This document shows, piece after piece, positions 31,156 through 40,319 of a stretch of DNA of 64,000 nt. The notes beneath the pieces are model-generated. The model was given only the letters and a program-made list of their open reading frames with translations, searched no databases and was not told where the DNA came from. The stretch comes from Chryseobacterium sp. G0201 (lineage in GTDB: Bacteria > Bacteroidota > Bacteroidia > Flavobacteriales > Weeksellaceae). The stretch is taken from positions 1,736,001-1,800,000 of the forward strand of contig NZ_CP033917.1 of assembly GCF_003815655.1 (NCBI RefSeq). Direction: 5' to 3'. The position numbers and the translations under genes are program-made. Positions within the stretch are counted from its first letter, which is position 1. Each line of letters begins with the position of its first letter.

Positions 31156-32400
31156 TTACGAAGTAAACTTCTTAAAAACCAAAGTAGCATTATGTCCTCC
31201 GAAACCAAAAGCATTGCTTAAAGCGAATGTAATATCCTTTTCTTTAGCTTCACCGAAAATAATATTCACCTCTTTCGGGATATTCTCATCAATATTATGA
31301 AGATTGATCGTTGGTGGGATAATTCCATGTTGAATAGCTTTGATAGAAAGAATCGCTTCCGCTGCGCCGGCTGCTCCCAATAAGTGCCCTGTCATCGATT
31401 TCGTAGCGCTGATGTCCAGGTTTTTGCTTCCTTTGAATAATTTATTAATACCTTTTAATTCAACCAAATCTCCCATTGGAGTAGAAGTTGCGTGAGGATT
31501 TAAATAATCAATATCTTCTATATTCGCTCCTGCTTCATTAAGCGCCAGTTGCATCGCTTTAATTGCTCCAACACCATCAGGATGAGGTGCTGTCATGTGA
31601 TACGCATCGGCCGTCATTGCTGCTCCGACTAATTCTGCGTAGATTTTTGCACCTCTTGCTTTGGCGTGCTCATATTCTTCAAGAATTAACGCTCCTGCAC
31701 CTTCACCCATGACGAAGCCATCTCTGTTGGCGTCATAAGGACGGCTTGCGGTTGCAAAATCATCATTTCTGGTAGACATTGCTTTCATGATAGAGAAACC
31801 TCCCACAGAAGCCGGAGTAATGGCTGCTTCGGAACCACCACTAACGATTACCTTCGCTTTTCCTAATCTGATATAATTAAAAGCATCCATTATCGCTGTA
31901 TTTCCTGTAGCACAGGCTGAAATGGTCGTATAATTGATACCCTGAAGGCCAAATTTCATAGAAATCATTCCTGATGCCATGTTGGCAATGAATTTCGGAA
32001 CGAAAAACGGATTAAACCTTGGCGTTCCGTCGCCTTTTGTGAATTCCATCACTTCACTTTCGAAAGTCCACATTCCGCCTTGTCCTGTTCCCCAGATAAC
32101 GCCCGTGTCAAACGGATCCATATTTTCTAATTCCAGCCCTGAATCTTTAAGCGCTTCTGCACTAGAATACATGGCATATTGTGAAAATAAATCACTTCTT
32201 TTAATTTCCTGATGAGTTAAATGTGCTTTTGGATCAAAATTTTTAACCTCACAAGCAACATGTACTTTAAATTTTTCTGTATCGAAATGGGTAATTAAGT
32301 TGGCCCCACTGACACCATTAATACTGTTTTGCCAAAAATCTTCGACATTATTCCCCAAAGGTGTAACTGCACCTAGTCCTGTAATGACAACTCTTTTCAT
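31156..32400 (-). CDS. fabF: Beta-ketoacyl-ACP synthase II-type
   Basis: This 414-residue enzyme condenses malonyl-ACP with acyl-ACP in fatty acid elongation. The active-site Cys is in SACATGNTA (near 163), the two His in NPHATSTPMGD and TGHLLGAAGAAE, and the C-terminal NAFGFGGHNATLVF is typical. The start at 32400 (MKRVVITGLGAVTPLG) is the family's normal N-terminus. It lies 1 bp after the PaaI gene in a TetR-led operon with a thiolase, so this copy may serve lipid turnover or a special pathway rather than be the main FabF. Confidence 0.9.
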   Translation of the reverse strand: MKRVVITGLGAVTPLGNNVEDFWQNSINGVSGANLITHFDTEKFKVHVACEVKNFDPKAHLTHQEIKRSDLFSQYAMYSSAEALKDSGLELENMDPFDTGVIWGTGQGGMWTFESEVMEFTKGDGTPRFNPFFVPKFIANMASGMISMKFGLQGINYTTISACATGNTAIMDAFNYIRLGKAKVIVSGGSEAAITPASVGGFSIMKAMSTRNDDFATASRPYDANRDGFVMGEGAGALILEEYEHAKARGAKIYAELVGAAMTADAYHMTAPHPDGVGAIKAMQLALNEAGANIEDIDYLNPHATSTPMGDLVELKGINKLFKGSKNLDISATKSMTGHLLGAAGAAEAILSIKAIQHGIIPPTINLHNIDENIPKEVNIIFGEAKEKDITFALSNAFGFGGHNATLVFKKFTS

Positions 32401-32401
32401 A

Positions 32402-32827
32402 TTAGTTATTGATTTTAAATAGATTAGAGGTTCCTCTTGCAATTAAACGCGTCTTGTCTGCGTTCCATATTTCGCATTGTGCATTTACAAATTGCTTACC
32501 TCTTTTAATGATTTTCGTTTCGGCTACAATATTATCATTTTCTTTTGCTGTGGAGAAATAATCTATGACATTATTGATGGTTGTGATAAAAGAATTTTCG
32601 TTTAAGGAAAACATCGTGGCTCCGATAATGTCATCAACAATTGCTGCGGTAACTCCACCATGAAGATTTCCTATCGGATTCAGCCATTCGGGTCTTACTG
32701 TATATTGAAACTCCAACTGTCCTTCCTCTACAGAAAGAACGGTGGGGTTGAGCCATTTCATAAAAGGAGAAGGAGATTGTGTAAATTCCTTTCCGATGAA
32801 TTGTTTTAGTTGTTCTAATCTATCCAT
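32402..32827 (-). CDS. PaaI-type hotdog thioesterase
   Basis: This 141-residue hotdog-fold protein probably hydrolyses acyl-CoA or acyl-ACP. The PaaI-type motif is NPIGNLHGGVTAAIVDDIIG with Asp in the helix as the likely catalytic residue. It is placed between the thiolase and FabF genes, with gaps of 4 and 1 bp. The context suggests release of acyl chains in a fatty acid degradation or recycling pathway. Confidence 0.8.
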   Translation of the reverse strand: MDRLEQLKQFIGKEFTQSPSPFMKWLNPTVLSVEEGQLEFQYTVRPEWLNPIGNLHGGVTAAIVDDIIGATMFSLNENSFITTINNVIDYFSTAKENDNIVAETKIIKRGKQFVNAQCEIWNADKTRLIARGTSNLFKINN

Positions 32828-32831
32828 ACTT

Positions 32832-34100
32832 TTATTTTTCTAAGATCATCGTTACGCCTTGTCCGCGTGCGGCGCAGATTGAAATAAATCCTTTGCCGCT
32901 TCCTTTTTCATTGAGTAATTTCGCTAAAGTTCCAATGATTCTTCCGCCGGTAGCGGCAAAAGGGTGAGCTACAGCAAGACTTCCGCCTTTTACGTTTAAT
33001 TTATTTCGATCGATTTTTCCTAATGCTTTTTCTAATCCGAATTTCTTGGCCAGATCATCATTTTCCCAGATTTTTAATGTTGCTAAAACCTGTGCTGCAA
33101 AAGCTTCATGAATTTCATAATAATCAAAATCCTCCAAACTCATTCCTGCCTTTTTAAGCATTCTGTCTGTTGCAAAAACAGGAGCTAGCAATAGGTTTTG
33201 TTTATTTTCAACATATTCAATTCCTGCGACTTCTGAAAAAGTGATATAAGCTAAAATGGGTAGATTATTTGCTTTTGCCCATTCTTCACTCGCTAATAAA
33301 ACCGCAGATGCTCCATCGGTAAATGGAGTTGAATTTCCGGCTGTTAGCGTTCCGTTTTGTTTATCAAAAGCGGGTTTTAATGAAGCTAATTTTTCTAAAC
33401 TTGTGTCTCGGCGAAGATTATTATCCTTATCTAAACCAAAAGCCGGAGTGATCATATCATCAAAAAATCCTTCATCATATGCTTTTGCCATATTTTGGTG
33501 ACTTTTAAAAGCTAATTCATCCTGATCTTCACGGGAAATTTGATAATATTTTGCGGTAATTTCTGTGTGACCACCCATTACCAAGCCTGTTTTCGGTTCC
33601 TGACCTTTGTAAGGAATCGGCATCCAGTCTTTCAGTTTTGGACTTAACAATTGTTTTAATTTTCCAAAAGCTGATTTTTCTTTGTTGGCCTTTAATAAAG
33701 CTTTTCTTAATCTTGGTGAAGATTCAAAAGGAATATTGCTCATGGCTTCAACACCGCAGGCAATTCCGCTTTCGATCTGACCTAAAGCGATTTTGTTTGC
33801 GATGTACACTGCTGCTTCAATTCCTGTGTCACAAGCTTGTTGAAGGTCACATGCAGGGGTTGCAGGATCTAGTGAAGTGTTCATAACGGTTTCTCTGATG
33901 AGATTACTTTCAGAAATGTGTTTGATCGTCGCGCCTCCGGCAACTTCACCGAGAAGTTTTCCTTTAAGGTTGTAACGATTGATCACGCCATCCAGAGCGG
34001 AAAGCAATAAATCCTGATTTCCTTTGTCTGTGTAAGCGGTATTCATTCTGGCAAAAGGGATTCTGTTGGATCCTACAATTGCCACTTTTTTTGTTTCCAT
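32832..34100 (-). CDS. Acetyl-CoA C-acyltransferase, FadI-like thiolase
   Basis: This 422-residue thiolase carries out the last step of beta-oxidation or the reverse condensation. The nucleophilic Cys is in LQQACDTGIEAA (near 89), His in YYEIHEAFAAQ, the second Cys in ISICAARGQGVTM, and the GNSTPFTDGASA region is conserved. The length fits FadI. The gene starts 12 bp after the TetR gene and leads the operon with PaaI and FabF. Confidence 0.9.
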   Translation of the reverse strand: METKKVAIVGSNRIPFARMNTAYTDKGNQDLLLSALDGVINRYNLKGKLLGEVAGGATIKHISESNLIRETVMNTSLDPATPACDLQQACDTGIEAAVYIANKIALGQIESGIACGVEAMSNIPFESSPRLRKALLKANKEKSAFGKLKQLLSPKLKDWMPIPYKGQEPKTGLVMGGHTEITAKYYQISREDQDELAFKSHQNMAKAYDEGFFDDMITPAFGLDKDNNLRRDTSLEKLASLKPAFDKQNGTLTAGNSTPFTDGASAVLLASEEWAKANNLPILAYITFSEVAGIEYVENKQNLLLAPVFATDRMLKKAGMSLEDFDYYEIHEAFAAQVLATLKIWENDDLAKKFGLEKALGKIDRNKLNVKGGSLAVAHPFAATGGRIIGTLAKLLNEKGSGKGFISICAARGQGVTMILEK

Positions 34101-34112
34101 ATTGATGAATTT

Positions 34113-34718
34113 TTATGATGGAAGGTGTTTTAGTTCTTTATCAATAATTAATAATATTCTGTCTAAAGCTAGATTGAGATATTTCTCGTCGCCTGTTGTT
34201 TTGGAAAGCAAAATTCCGCCCTCAACAAGCATAATAAATAACGATCCGAATTCATCAGCATTAATATTTTCATGAATTTCACCATTTTTTTGACCTTGAA
34301 TAATGACTTCTGATATATTTTTTATCCAGCCTTCGAAAGATTCTGTTACCCTTTTTTTTAAAGTAGGAAATTTGTCGTCGGCTTCGGTTGCAGCATTCAT
34401 CAATGGACAACCACCAGTTTCAAAAACAATTTTCCAGTTTTTTCGATAGAAATTAACAAATGCATTGAGTTTATCTATGGTTGTTGAAAATTCTTCACCA
34501 AGAGACCGCGACATACTTTTCCCCAATATACCTGAATTGTATTTATAAACTTCAAGAGCAACTTCATCTTTATTTTCAAAATTCCCGTAGATGCTTCCTT
34601 TCGTTAATCCTGTAGCTTCCGTTATGTCAGAAAGCGACGTAGAAGTATACCCTTTGGTGTTAAACAAAGATGCCGTTTTTTCGATAATAAATTGTTTTGT
34701 CTTTTCTGCTTTTGACAT
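34113..34718 (-). CDS. TetR/AcrR family regulator
   Basis: This 201-residue protein has an N-terminal TetR helix-turn-helix, TSTSLSDITEATGLTKGSIYGNF (residues 25-47), and a helical ligand domain with CPLMNAATEADD. It is the first gene of the thiolase, thioesterase and FabF operon, and a strong palindrome lies 32 bp upstream of its ATG at 34718. I infer that it represses its own operon and responds to an acyl-CoA or similar lipid signal. Confidence 0.9.
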   Translation of the reverse strand: MSKAEKTKQFIIEKTASLFNTKGYTSTSLSDITEATGLTKGSIYGNFENKDEVALEVYKYNSGILGKSMSRSLGEEFSTTIDKLNAFVNFYRKNWKIVFETGGCPLMNAATEADDKFPTLKKRVTESFEGWIKNISEVIIQGQKNGEIHENINADEFGSLFIMLVEGGILLSKTTGDEKYLNLALDRILLIIDKELKHLPS

Positions 34719-34750
34719 TTCTTTTAATGAAAATAGGGTACAAAGATACA

Positions 34751-34774
34751 AAAATATACCGATTGGTATATTTT
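34751..34774. promoter_or_regulatory. Probable TetR-type operator
   Basis: AAAATATACC (34751-34760), GATT and GGTATATTTT (34765-34774) make a perfect 10-bp-arm palindrome immediately upstream of the TetR gene, as expected for autoregulation. Confidence 0.75.
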
Positions 34775-34850
34775 ATTTCAAAATTAAATCTGAACTGTTG
34801 AATAAGCTCAGATTTAATTATTTATTTAATACTTTCTATGCATCCGCTTT

Positions 34851-34926
34851 GTCATTCCGTAGAATCTAAACAAGGATTTTTACAATTCTATATCTACAGA
34901 GAAAGCATAGATTCTTTCAGAATGAC
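34851..34926. repeat. Interspersed GTCATTC-type palindromic repeat, copy 3
   Basis: GTCATTCCGTAGAATCTA at the left and TAGATTCTTTCAGAATGAC at the right are imperfect inverted copies with about 40 bp between them. It lies between the TetR and OsmC genes, in an otherwise empty 250-bp gap. Confidence 0.65.
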
Positions 34927-34968
34927 AAAAATGGTGTTTTACTTTTGGTAAATGCTTCTTGCGGCTTT

Positions 34969-35385
34969 TTAAGCCAAAGTAGCATTCAAAGTAATCTCAA
35001 AATTAAAAGCTGCACTTACAGGGCATCCTTCCTCTGCAATTTTAGCATATTTTTGAAAATCTTCTTCTGAAAGTCCGGGAACTTTTGCAGTCAACGTCAA
35101 TTCAGATTTTGTAATTTTTCCGATGTTTGGATCTAAAGTAATTACTGATCTTGTAGTCAATTCTTCAGGAGTAAAACCAGCTTGAGAAAGTTCTGCGCTT
35201 AATTTCATGGTAAAGCATCCTGCGTGAGCTGCTGCCAATAATTCTTCTGGATTTGTTCCTACTCCGTCTGCAAAACGGCTGTTGAAAGAATATTGAGTTT
35301 CGTTCAGCGTTGTGCTTTGAGTTGTCAAGTGTCCTTTTCCTTCTTTAATGTTACCGTTCCAAACGGCTGTTGCGTTACGTTTCAT
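34969..35385 (-). CDS. OsmC family peroxiredoxin
   Basis: This 138-residue protein belongs to OsmC/Ohr, thiol peroxidases that reduce organic hydroperoxides. The first redox Cys is in AAAHAGCFTMKLSAEL and the second in EEGCPVSAAFNF. FADGVGTNPEELLAA is a further family block. The gene stands alone with a start at 35385. Confidence 0.9.
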   Translation of the reverse strand: MKRNATAVWNGNIKEGKGHLTTQSTTLNETQYSFNSRFADGVGTNPEELLAAAHAGCFTMKLSAELSQAGFTPEELTTRSVITLDPNIGKITKSELTLTAKVPGLSEEDFQKYAKIAEEGCPVSAAFNFEITLNATLA

Positions 35386-35469
35386 AATGTTTTGTTTTAT
35401 TTAATGTTATTTGTTTTTTATGATACAAAGATATGTCGGTTATAAGTTTAAATAAATAGATAAAAAGAC

Positions 35470-36342
35470 TTAACTATTGTACTTTTTTCCCGAAGTGTAA
35501 TTTTTCTTGAAATTTACAGGAGTATTTCCAATTTTATTCGTAAAAAGTCGGTTGAAATAAGCCGGATCTTCATAGCCCAAATCATATGCAATCTCCTTGA
35601 CAGGTTTATCAGTGTAAAATAATAGTCTTTTAGCTTCCAGTAAAATTCTGTTGATGATAAACTGATTGGGCGAATCTAGGTTTAAGCTTTTAAATTTATG
35701 GGTTAATGTTTTCGGAGCGATATGAAGCATTTCTGCATAATCTGCAACATTGTGCTTTTCTCTGTAATGAATTTCCAGATACCTGCTGAAATCTCGGAAA
35801 ACATCCAATTCATTACTCGGAATTTTTACGGTGTCATTGTCGAGGTTTTGCTTCTTCCATTTTCTGGTGGCGCGGATGATGATCTGTTTTAAATAGGTTC
35901 TTATCATTTCTTCGCTGGAAGATTCTTTCCATTCAAGTTCTTCGTTGATGTTTTGAAATAAGTTTTTAATAATAATTGTTTCAGAATCATCAAGGTCAAC
36001 TTTTGGAATTTCAAAAATATTATGAAAAAGCAAACCGTCACAGGCGACTTCTTTATCATGAATCTGAATACAGTAAAAATCTCTGTTGTAATAGAGAAGA
36101 GATGCAGCGTCAGAGTTTCCATTTTTAATATCAAAATATTGATAGGTAAGAAAAAATAGAGTAGGAGCTTCTGTTTTGTAATGATTAAAATCTACGGTAA
36201 TTTCGTAATCTGCAGGAACAAAAAGTATTTTTATATAGGGTTGAGACTTTATTTTGTTGACGGTTTCGAGGTTTTCATGAGAGAATACACTGACCCCGCA
36301 CTTTTTATAATTGTCTTCAAAAACAAGCTCTTGTAATCCCAT
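35470..36342 (-). CDS. AraC family transcriptional regulator
   Basis: This 290-residue protein has an N-terminal cupin-like sensor part and a C-terminal double HTH: VADYAEMLHIAPKTLTHKF followed by PVKEIAYDLGYEDPAYFNRLF. It stands alone, downstream of the terminator that closes the TonB receptor operon. The target genes cannot be named. The neighbouring OsmC gene (84 bp downstream in transcription order) could be one. Confidence 0.88.
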   Translation of the reverse strand: MGLQELVFEDNYKKCGVSVFSHENLETVNKIKSQPYIKILFVPADYEITVDFNHYKTEAPTLFFLTYQYFDIKNGNSDAASLLYYNRDFYCIQIHDKEVACDGLLFHNIFEIPKVDLDDSETIIIKNLFQNINEELEWKESSSEEMIRTYLKQIIIRATRKWKKQNLDNDTVKIPSNELDVFRDFSRYLEIHYREKHNVADYAEMLHIAPKTLTHKFKSLNLDSPNQFIINRILLEAKRLLFYTDKPVKEIAYDLGYEDPAYFNRLFTNKIGNTPVNFKKNYTSGKKYNS

Positions 36343-36370
36343 ACCTTAACTTTAGTTTAAAGATACAAAA

Positions 36371-36410
36371 AAGCATGATTTCAAGATATTAAATTATTGA
36401 AATCATGCTT
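36371..36410 (-). terminator. Terminator of the TonB receptor operon
   Basis: A perfect 14-bp stem, AAGCATGATTTCAA (36371-36384) and TTGAAATCATGCTT (36397-36410), is followed on the minus strand by TTTTTTG. Confidence 0.82.
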
Positions 36411-36474
36411 GGATTTTTAATTTGAATGAGATTCGTTGCTTTACTCAAACTCTATAATTCTCAAATTCTCAAAC

Positions 36475-39171
36475 TTAGAATGTAACATCCAATCCAACGT
36501 AAAAATTAGCTTTCATGATTGGAGCGTACACCATTCCGCCATCAAAATAATTTCCGAACGGATTTTTGAAATCTACGATTGCATTTTTTTGATAATAAGA
36601 AGTCAAATTCTCACCACCCAAATACGCTCTGATCTTTTTATTGAAATTTCTTGAGATCTGAGCATTCAATACCGCGTAAGATTCTGAATATGTAGGTAAT
36701 TGAAACGCTTCAGGATTGCTTGATGTATTGGGAAGCCTTTGTTTTCCGACCCAATTTAAAGTGGTATCAAAACTCCAAAATGCGCCATTGTTATTTTTAT
36801 TGGTTGCATACGCCAAATTCACAAATCCTCTGTGTTTCGCCATAAAAGGGATTTCTCTTCTTCCATCAAGATAATCAGCCTGAACATCATAATATTTATA
36901 AGCCAATCTTACATCAAAGTTCTTAAAAGGCGTAAAATCCCACTGTGTTTGAAAAGAATTAGCGAAAGATTTACCTTCTAAATTATAGAAAGTTAATTGT
37001 TGAGGTGAACGGTCTAGATCCACCAAAACCTGATTCTGGAAATCTGTTCTGAAGAAATCAGCGATAATCGAGGATTTTCTTCCAAATAACTTGAATTCCT
37101 GCTGTAAACTTACTCCGTAATTCCACGCAATTTCTGGTTTTAAACCATAAATATCTCCATTATTTTGTAAGATCTGAATACTTCTGTTAGAAGCAAAATA
37201 CTGTTGATTTTCAGCAAAAACATTCGCAGTTCTGAAACCTCTTCCTGCAGAAAGCCTAACAATAGTCTGTGGTGTGAAATCATATTTAAAATTCAATCTC
37301 GGCGTAAACTGAGTTCCTGCCAAATTATGGAAGTCTGCTCTGGCTCCGGCAACTAAAGTATATTTTAAACCTGTCAACGTATATTCAGCAAAAATTCCCG
37401 GAACGATTTCATTTCTTTTGAAATTATCAGTCAAATAAGTTTCATCGTAACCGTCGTACATAAAACTTGCACCCGCTTTATATTTGTGGTTGGTATTCCC
37501 TAAAATACTTTCAAAAATTAAATTAGAATAATACGTATGCTGTTTTCCCGAATAATTTCTAAGACCGAAAAAACTGTCCTGCTGGTGATAAACATATTGG
37601 TTCATCCAGCCTAAACTTTGGTAAGGTTTTCCTTTAAAAACGTATCCTGTTTTATTCCAAACTTGAAATCTTGAGATGTCAATTCCAACGCCATAAGCGG
37701 TTTGTTTGTCTTGCGCCAATTGCTTATTGAAATCAGTTTGTCCTGCCGTTCTTTCGTCTTTGATGAAATTAATTCCAAAATGCGAACCGAATCCTGACTT
37801 ATCTAAATCGTTGTAATTCAACAAATAAGCTGCGTTAATCTGCGTTCCCTTTGGCCGGTCAAGAAAACCGTCATCATTCATATCGGTATTACCGAAAGTT
37901 CCGTTTCCGTGAAGTAAAAAAGTCTGAGACCATTTTTCATTGATCTTAGAAACGCTGGTAATATTGGCTTCGGCTCTTCCATTAAAATCAGAAAAGAGAT
38001 TTAATGAAGTTTCAGGTTCTTTAGCGTTTTTTAAAAGCTCCGTATTGATCTGTCCTGTAATGCTTTCGTACCCGTTGGTAACGGTGCTTCCTCCTTTGGT
38101 TAACTGGATGCTTTCAATCCATCTTCCTGGAATGAAGCTTAATCCATACGCAGAAGCCAAACCTCTAATTTCGGGCAATAATTCTTTAGTTAAGCTCGTA
38201 TATTTCTGATCTAAGCCTAACATTTTCAACTGTTTTGTTCCTGTAACGGCATTGCTGAAAGAAACGTCAACCGTTGCATTGGTTTCAAAACTTTCGGATA
38301 AATTACAACAGGCTGCTTTTAATAATTCTTTTTTATCAATATTAAAAACCAACCCCGCTTCTTTTTTGCTTAAAGAAGTTGCAGCTTTTCCGCCTGTTAC
38401 AACAACGCCTTCAATGTTTTTTTCATGATCGTCGTGACTTTCATGGTTTTCATTTGAGGCATTTTGATCAGCGTGTTCTGAATGTTCAGATGTTGTACCT
38501 TCTTCATAATGTACCTTAGGATTCTTTTCTCCTAAGGCGATTTCTCTGTAATACAGACAACATGAGGGCAAGTTTTTATAAGTGCTGTCATTGGATTTGT
38601 ATTTTTCGTTATCATGACCAACGTCTGCAATTTTCTTTAAAATTTTGTCAGCTGAGGTTTTTGTTGAATCAAAGTCTAATGTAACGGTTTGTTTTTCTGC
38701 ATTCCAATCCGCAGAATTGGCGCCAGCGTCTTTGGCTGCTTTTTCAATTCTTGCTTTACAAGACGCACAGTTTCCTTTTACATAAAATTCATTATCTTTT
38801 TTGTGCTGATGATCGTGGGCTTCTGCAGTTGATGGCTGAGGATCTCTTTCGTAATGACAACATCCGGGAAGACTTTCATAGGTCTCATTTGATGCTTTGA
38901 ATTTTTCATTGTCATGTCCCGCTCCGGCAACTTTCTTCAAAATTTCATCAGTTGAAACGTTGCTGTCAGTTTCTAAGGTTAAAGTTTGAGAATCAATAGA
39001 ATATCGTGCTTCTTTTGCACCTGCTTTTTTAGCGATTGTTTCAATTCTTTCTTTGCACATTTCGCAGTTTCCTTTAACTTTAAACTGACTTTTAGAAAGA
39101 TTTTGAGCGAAAATAATTTGGGTAAATAGCAAGAATGCACCAAGAATTACCTTGGAAATATATAATTTCAT
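36475..39171 (-). CDS. TonB-dependent receptor with two N-terminal HMA domains
   Basis: This 898-residue outer-membrane protein starts with a signal peptide ending FAQ. Two HMA-type metal-binding domains follow, with Cys-x-x-Cys motifs KGNCEMCKERIE (about 33) and KGNCASCKARIE (about 131), each followed by a GCCHYE or SCCLYY cysteine pair. A His-rich linker (HSEHADQNASNENHESHDDH) leads to the plug domain and a 22-strand barrel ending FYVGLDVTF. The order suggests uptake or sensing of copper or a related metal across the outer membrane. The next two genes upstream in transcription order also encode metal-binding-like proteins. Confidence 0.9.
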   Translation of the reverse strand: MKLYISKVILGAFLLFTQIIFAQNLSKSQFKVKGNCEMCKERIETIAKKAGAKEARYSIDSQTLTLETDSNVSTDEILKKVAGAGHDNEKFKASNETYESLPGCCHYERDPQPSTAEAHDHQHKKDNEFYVKGNCASCKARIEKAAKDAGANSADWNAEKQTVTLDFDSTKTSADKILKKIADVGHDNEKYKSNDSTYKNLPSCCLYYREIALGEKNPKVHYEEGTTSEHSEHADQNASNENHESHDDHEKNIEGVVVTGGKAATSLSKKEAGLVFNIDKKELLKAACCNLSESFETNATVDVSFSNAVTGTKQLKMLGLDQKYTSLTKELLPEIRGLASAYGLSFIPGRWIESIQLTKGGSTVTNGYESITGQINTELLKNAKEPETSLNLFSDFNGRAEANITSVSKINEKWSQTFLLHGNGTFGNTDMNDDGFLDRPKGTQINAAYLLNYNDLDKSGFGSHFGINFIKDERTAGQTDFNKQLAQDKQTAYGVGIDISRFQVWNKTGYVFKGKPYQSLGWMNQYVYHQQDSFFGLRNYSGKQHTYYSNLIFESILGNTNHKYKAGASFMYDGYDETYLTDNFKRNEIVPGIFAEYTLTGLKYTLVAGARADFHNLAGTQFTPRLNFKYDFTPQTIVRLSAGRGFRTANVFAENQQYFASNRSIQILQNNGDIYGLKPEIAWNYGVSLQQEFKLFGRKSSIIADFFRTDFQNQVLVDLDRSPQQLTFYNLEGKSFANSFQTQWDFTPFKNFDVRLAYKYYDVQADYLDGRREIPFMAKHRGFVNLAYATNKNNNGAFWSFDTTLNWVGKQRLPNTSSNPEAFQLPTYSESYAVLNAQISRNFNKKIRAYLGGENLTSYYQKNAIVDFKNPFGNYFDGGMVYAPIMKANFYVGLDVTF

Positions 39172-39236
39172 TTTGTTTAAAATTTAGATTAATTAAAAAT
39201 CAGTTCATCATAAATAATGAACTATTTGATAGATAA

Positions 39237-39605
39237 TTAACCCAGTTTGGGCGGCTGCCAGATATCTTTTAAACTATCTGAAACATAAGGATCAGAATAT
39301 TGAAACTGTAAGTTTTTAGTAAGATTAAAATTTGAAAAGTCTAAAGACAACAAGCTTTTAGAAGAAGTGATTTCTAAAAATGGTGCGCAAGACACGCAAA
39401 AAGTGCAGCAGTCATCGTTACAAGATGATTTACTTTCTTTAGAATGATTGTCTTTTGATGAAGTGTGGTGATTTTTACAGCAATCGTCTGATTTAGACTC
39501 CTTTTTGCAGCAATTTTCCTGTGAAGCCTGAGCATAGAAATTATCCTTAGGAATCAAAAAAATCCCAAGGCAAAAAATGATCGTCAAAATCTGAACTAGC
39601 TTCAC
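39237..39605 (-). CDS. Cys/His-rich secreted protein (HYC_CC_PP-like)
   Basis: This 122-residue protein has an N-terminal hydrophobic segment (ILTIIFCLGIFLIP). A short part rich in Cys, His, Lys and Ser follows (NCCKKES, DDCCKNHH, SCNDDCCTFCVSC), then a C-terminal tail with YSDPYVSDSLKDIWQPPKLG. This matches the flavobacterial HYC_CC_PP type, which occurs beside metal-related TonB receptors. Metal binding in the periplasm is likely from composition. It lies 66 bp before the receptor gene. Confidence 0.8.
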   Translation of the reverse strand: MKLVQILTIIFCLGIFLIPKDNFYAQASQENCCKKESKSDDCCKNHHTSSKDNHSKESKSSCNDDCCTFCVSCAPFLEITSSKSLLSLDFSNFNLTKNLQFQYSDPYVSDSLKDIWQPPKLG

Positions 39606-39624
39606 GAGTGCAAATTTACAAAAA

Positions 39625-40239
39625 TTATGGCAAAGGATCTCCTACTTTTAACGAACAGCTGTGAAAAGGCTGGCCGTGAGGAGGATTCAATTTTGGTTTT
39701 TCACCAGTTGCCAAAGTTTGTTGAGGTGCCGGAGCCGGAGTAGGTTGAACTACATTAGCTGGCGTTGTTTGTGGCGCAGATTTGCTGTTTAAAGGTTGTC
39801 CAACAGGGATGTCGCATCTATGTCCGGGTTCTCCGTGGGGAGGATTCATTCCTGGAGCTGTTTTTACTGCTTGTTTCTTGTCGGGAACAACAAATTGTCC
39901 TGCAGGTAAAGTATTCGGATCGATCTGAACAGCATTTGGAACGTTATTTACAGGCGTAGTTGGAGCTGTTGGCATAGGTTTACTATTCAAAGGTTGTCCG
40001 ACAGGGATATCACATCTGTGACCGGGTTGTCCATGCGCAGGATTCATTCCGGGTGCAGAAGCTGTTGCTACATTTTGATTGGAAATTCCTGCTTGATCTA
40101 AAAGAGATGTTTGAGGGGAATTAGCAACTGCGTTCGATTGTACGCTAGCTTCCTCTTCTATATACGTTGCTCTTTCGTCTTTTTTACAAGAAACGATTAC
40201 TATGGAAACGGCAATTAAACCTAAAAATATATTCTTCAT
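39625..40239 (-). CDS. Lipoprotein with three HGxPxHxC repeats
   Basis: This 204-residue lipoprotein has a signal ending IVIVSCKKDE. The mature part has two nearly equal repeats, PGMNPAHGQPGHRCDIP and PGMNPPHGEPGHRCDIP, each followed by VGQPLNSK, and a third, LNPPHGQPFHSCSL, at the end. Pro- and Thr-rich spacers separate them. The regular His and Cys of each repeat suggest metal ligands. The gene is 19 bp before the Cys/His-rich gene, so the three form a probable operon. It is known from flavobacteria, but its function is not. Confidence 0.78.
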   Translation of the reverse strand: MKNIFLGLIAVSIVIVSCKKDERATYIEEEASVQSNAVANSPQTSLLDQAGISNQNVATASAPGMNPAHGQPGHRCDIPVGQPLNSKPMPTAPTTPVNNVPNAVQIDPNTLPAGQFVVPDKKQAVKTAPGMNPPHGEPGHRCDIPVGQPLNSKSAPQTTPANVVQPTPAPAPQQTLATGEKPKLNPPHGQPFHSCSLKVGDPLP

Positions 40240-40319
40240 ATCCAAAATGGTATGAAGCAAAATTAGCAAAACATTTTTAATTGTTTTGCTAATTTTATAT
40301 TTATAATCTTAATCTGGAA

